This document shows, piece after piece, positions 41,668-42,413 of a stretch of 42,413 bases of DNA; within the stretch, counting starts at the first letter, position 1; each line of letters starts with the position of its first letter. The DNA comes from Mycobacteriales bacterium (GTDB lineage Bacteria; Actinomycetota; Actinomycetes; Mycobacteriales; CADCTP01). The stretch lies in NCBI GenBank assembly GCA_035995165.1, contig DASYKU010000136.1:1-42413 (forward strand), in the 5' to 3' direction. A program made the position numbers and the translations under genes. The notes under the pieces are model-generated. The model saw nothing but the letters and a program-made list of their open reading frames with translations. It was not told the origin of the DNA and did no database searches.

Positions 41668-42413
41668 ATGGGGTACGAGCACCACTTCCGGGTCTGGCGC
41701 GGGGACGACGCCGGCGGCGAGCTCGCCGACTACACCGTCGAGGTGAACGACGGCGAGGTCGTGCTGGACATCATCCACCGGCTGCAGGCCACCCAGGCCG
41801 CCGATCTGGCCGTCCGCTGGAACTGCAAGGCCGGCAAGTGCGGCTCCTGCAGCGCCGAGGTCAACGGCAAGCCGCGGCTGATGTGCATGACCCGCATGTC
41901 GACGTTCGAGCAGACCGAGACCGTGACGGTCACGCCGCTGCGGACCTTCCCGGTGATCCGGGACCTGGTCACGAACGTCGGCTACAACTACCAGAAGGCC
42001 CGCGAGGTCCAGGCCTTCCAGCCGCCGGCGGACCTGGCCCCGGGCGAGTACCGGATGCAGCAGGTCGATGTCGAGCGCTCGCAGGAGTTCCGCAAGTGCA
42101 TCGAGTGCTTCCTGTGCAACAACACCTGCCACGTCGTGCGTGACCACGACGAGAACAAGCAGTCCTTCGCCGGGCCGCGGTTCCTCATGCGGGTGGCCGA
42201 GCTCGACATGCACCCGCTGGACCAGGCCGACCGCAAGGACGTGGCCCAGGAGGAGCACGGCCTCGGGTTCTGCAACATCACCAAGTGCTGCACCGAGGTC
42301 TGCCCCGAGCACATCAAGATCACCGACAACGCGCTGATCCCGATGAAGGAGCGCGTCGTCGACCGGAAGTACGACCCGCTGGTCTGGTTGGGCAACAAGA
42401 TCAAGCGCCGCCC
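41668..42413 (+). CDS. sdhB: Succinate dehydrogenase iron-sulfur subunit (cut at window edge)
   Basis: 248 codons are visible with no stop before the right edge; the family length (about 250) suggests only the last residue or two are missing. The [2Fe-2S] ligands are in CKAGKCGSC and a later LMC, the [4Fe-4S] ligands in CIECFLCNNTC, and the [3Fe-4S] ligands in CNITKCCTEVCP. The N-terminus MGYEHHFRVWRGDDAGGELADYTVE agrees with the Rv0247c type. It passes electrons from SdhA to the membrane anchor encoded by the first gene of the operon. A short GGAG lies upstream of the ATG. Confidence 0.96.
   Translation, partial: MGYEHHFRVWRGDDAGGELADYTVEVNDGEVVLDIIHRLQATQAADLAVRWNCKAGKCGSCSAEVNGKPRLMCMTRMSTFEQTETVTVTPLRTFPVIRDLVTNVGYNYQKAREVQAFQPPADLAPGEYRMQQVDVERSQEFRKCIECFLCNNTCHVVRDHDENKQSFAGPRFLMRVAELDMHPLDQADRKDVAQEEHGLGFCNITKCCTEVCPEHIKITDNALIPMKERVVDRKYDPLVWLGNKIKRR

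Noticed and set aside
40480-42312. A 610-codon minus-strand open frame opposite sdhA and sdhB
   Set aside because: It mirrors the codon structure of the sdh genes, has Leu/Val/His/Arg-rich composition and no motif; sdhA and sdhB are unambiguous.

Overview
The window comes from a very GC-rich actinomycete. The evidence is strong third-position GC bias throughout, a mycothiol gene (mshB), a SigE-RseA-HtrA envelope-stress locus, an actinobacterial-type glycogen synthase, a DUF3117 gene and a Rv0247c-Rv0249c-type succinate dehydrogenase. The gene order is a largely conserved, accessory-interrupted version of the Mycobacterium tuberculosis Rv1223-to-Rv1165 segment: htrA, rseA, sigE, O-methyltransferase, glgC/glgA, DUF3117, tag, folP2-type gene, LOG family, dapE, dapD, dapC, ferredoxin, mshB, a peptide-binding lipoprotein at the lpqW position, then typA. 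The genus cannot be told from the sequence. No rRNA, tRNA, insertion sequence, prophage or CRISPR array was seen.

Layout. (1) 1-2961: SigE, its zinc-type anti-sigma factor and a partial membrane-anchored HtrA protease, all on the minus strand, with a divergent O-methyltransferase at 3124-3765. (2) 3900-6602: a polar amino-acid ABC transporter operon. (3) 6734-9129: divergent glgC and glgA for glucan synthesis. (4) 9133-12149: a crotonase, a PTH2-type protein, DUF3117 and a PaaG-like crotonase. (5) 12158-13724: a translationally coupled set (DivIVA-like membrane protein, SRPBCC protein, Tag glycosylase). (6) 13930-16301: a FolP2-type protein and two adjacent LOG-family proteins. (7) 16334-18699: a lipoprotein and a membrane-anchored beta-propeller. 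(8) 18686-23421: dapE, dapD and dapC of the succinylase lysine/diaminopimelate route, with a VOC protein, a lysozyme-like exported protein and a 7Fe ferredoxin. (9) 23465-30321: a GNAT acetyltransferase facing a minus-strand run of mshB, a membrane protein, a flavin reductase, a PHP/EndoQ-like plus UvrD-like fusion that is frameshifted at a minisatellite, and a small orphan ORF. (10) 30345-36598: a five-gene oligopeptide-type ABC operon. (11) 36855-42413: typA, then a divergent sdh operon cut by the window edge.

The main discoveries are structural. First, an endonuclease-Q-like domain is fused to an SF1 helicase, with the frame broken in a 15-bp repeat tract. Second, many operons have a TANNNT -10 hexamer 6-8 nt before the start codon, which predicts leaderless mRNAs. 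Third, at two divergent gene pairs the two -10 hexamers share a TA dinucleotide, a symmetric bidirectional promoter. Fourth, unrelated short tandem duplications, often at gene ends, recur along the window. One duplicates the last codons of the O-methyltransferase with only synonymous differences.
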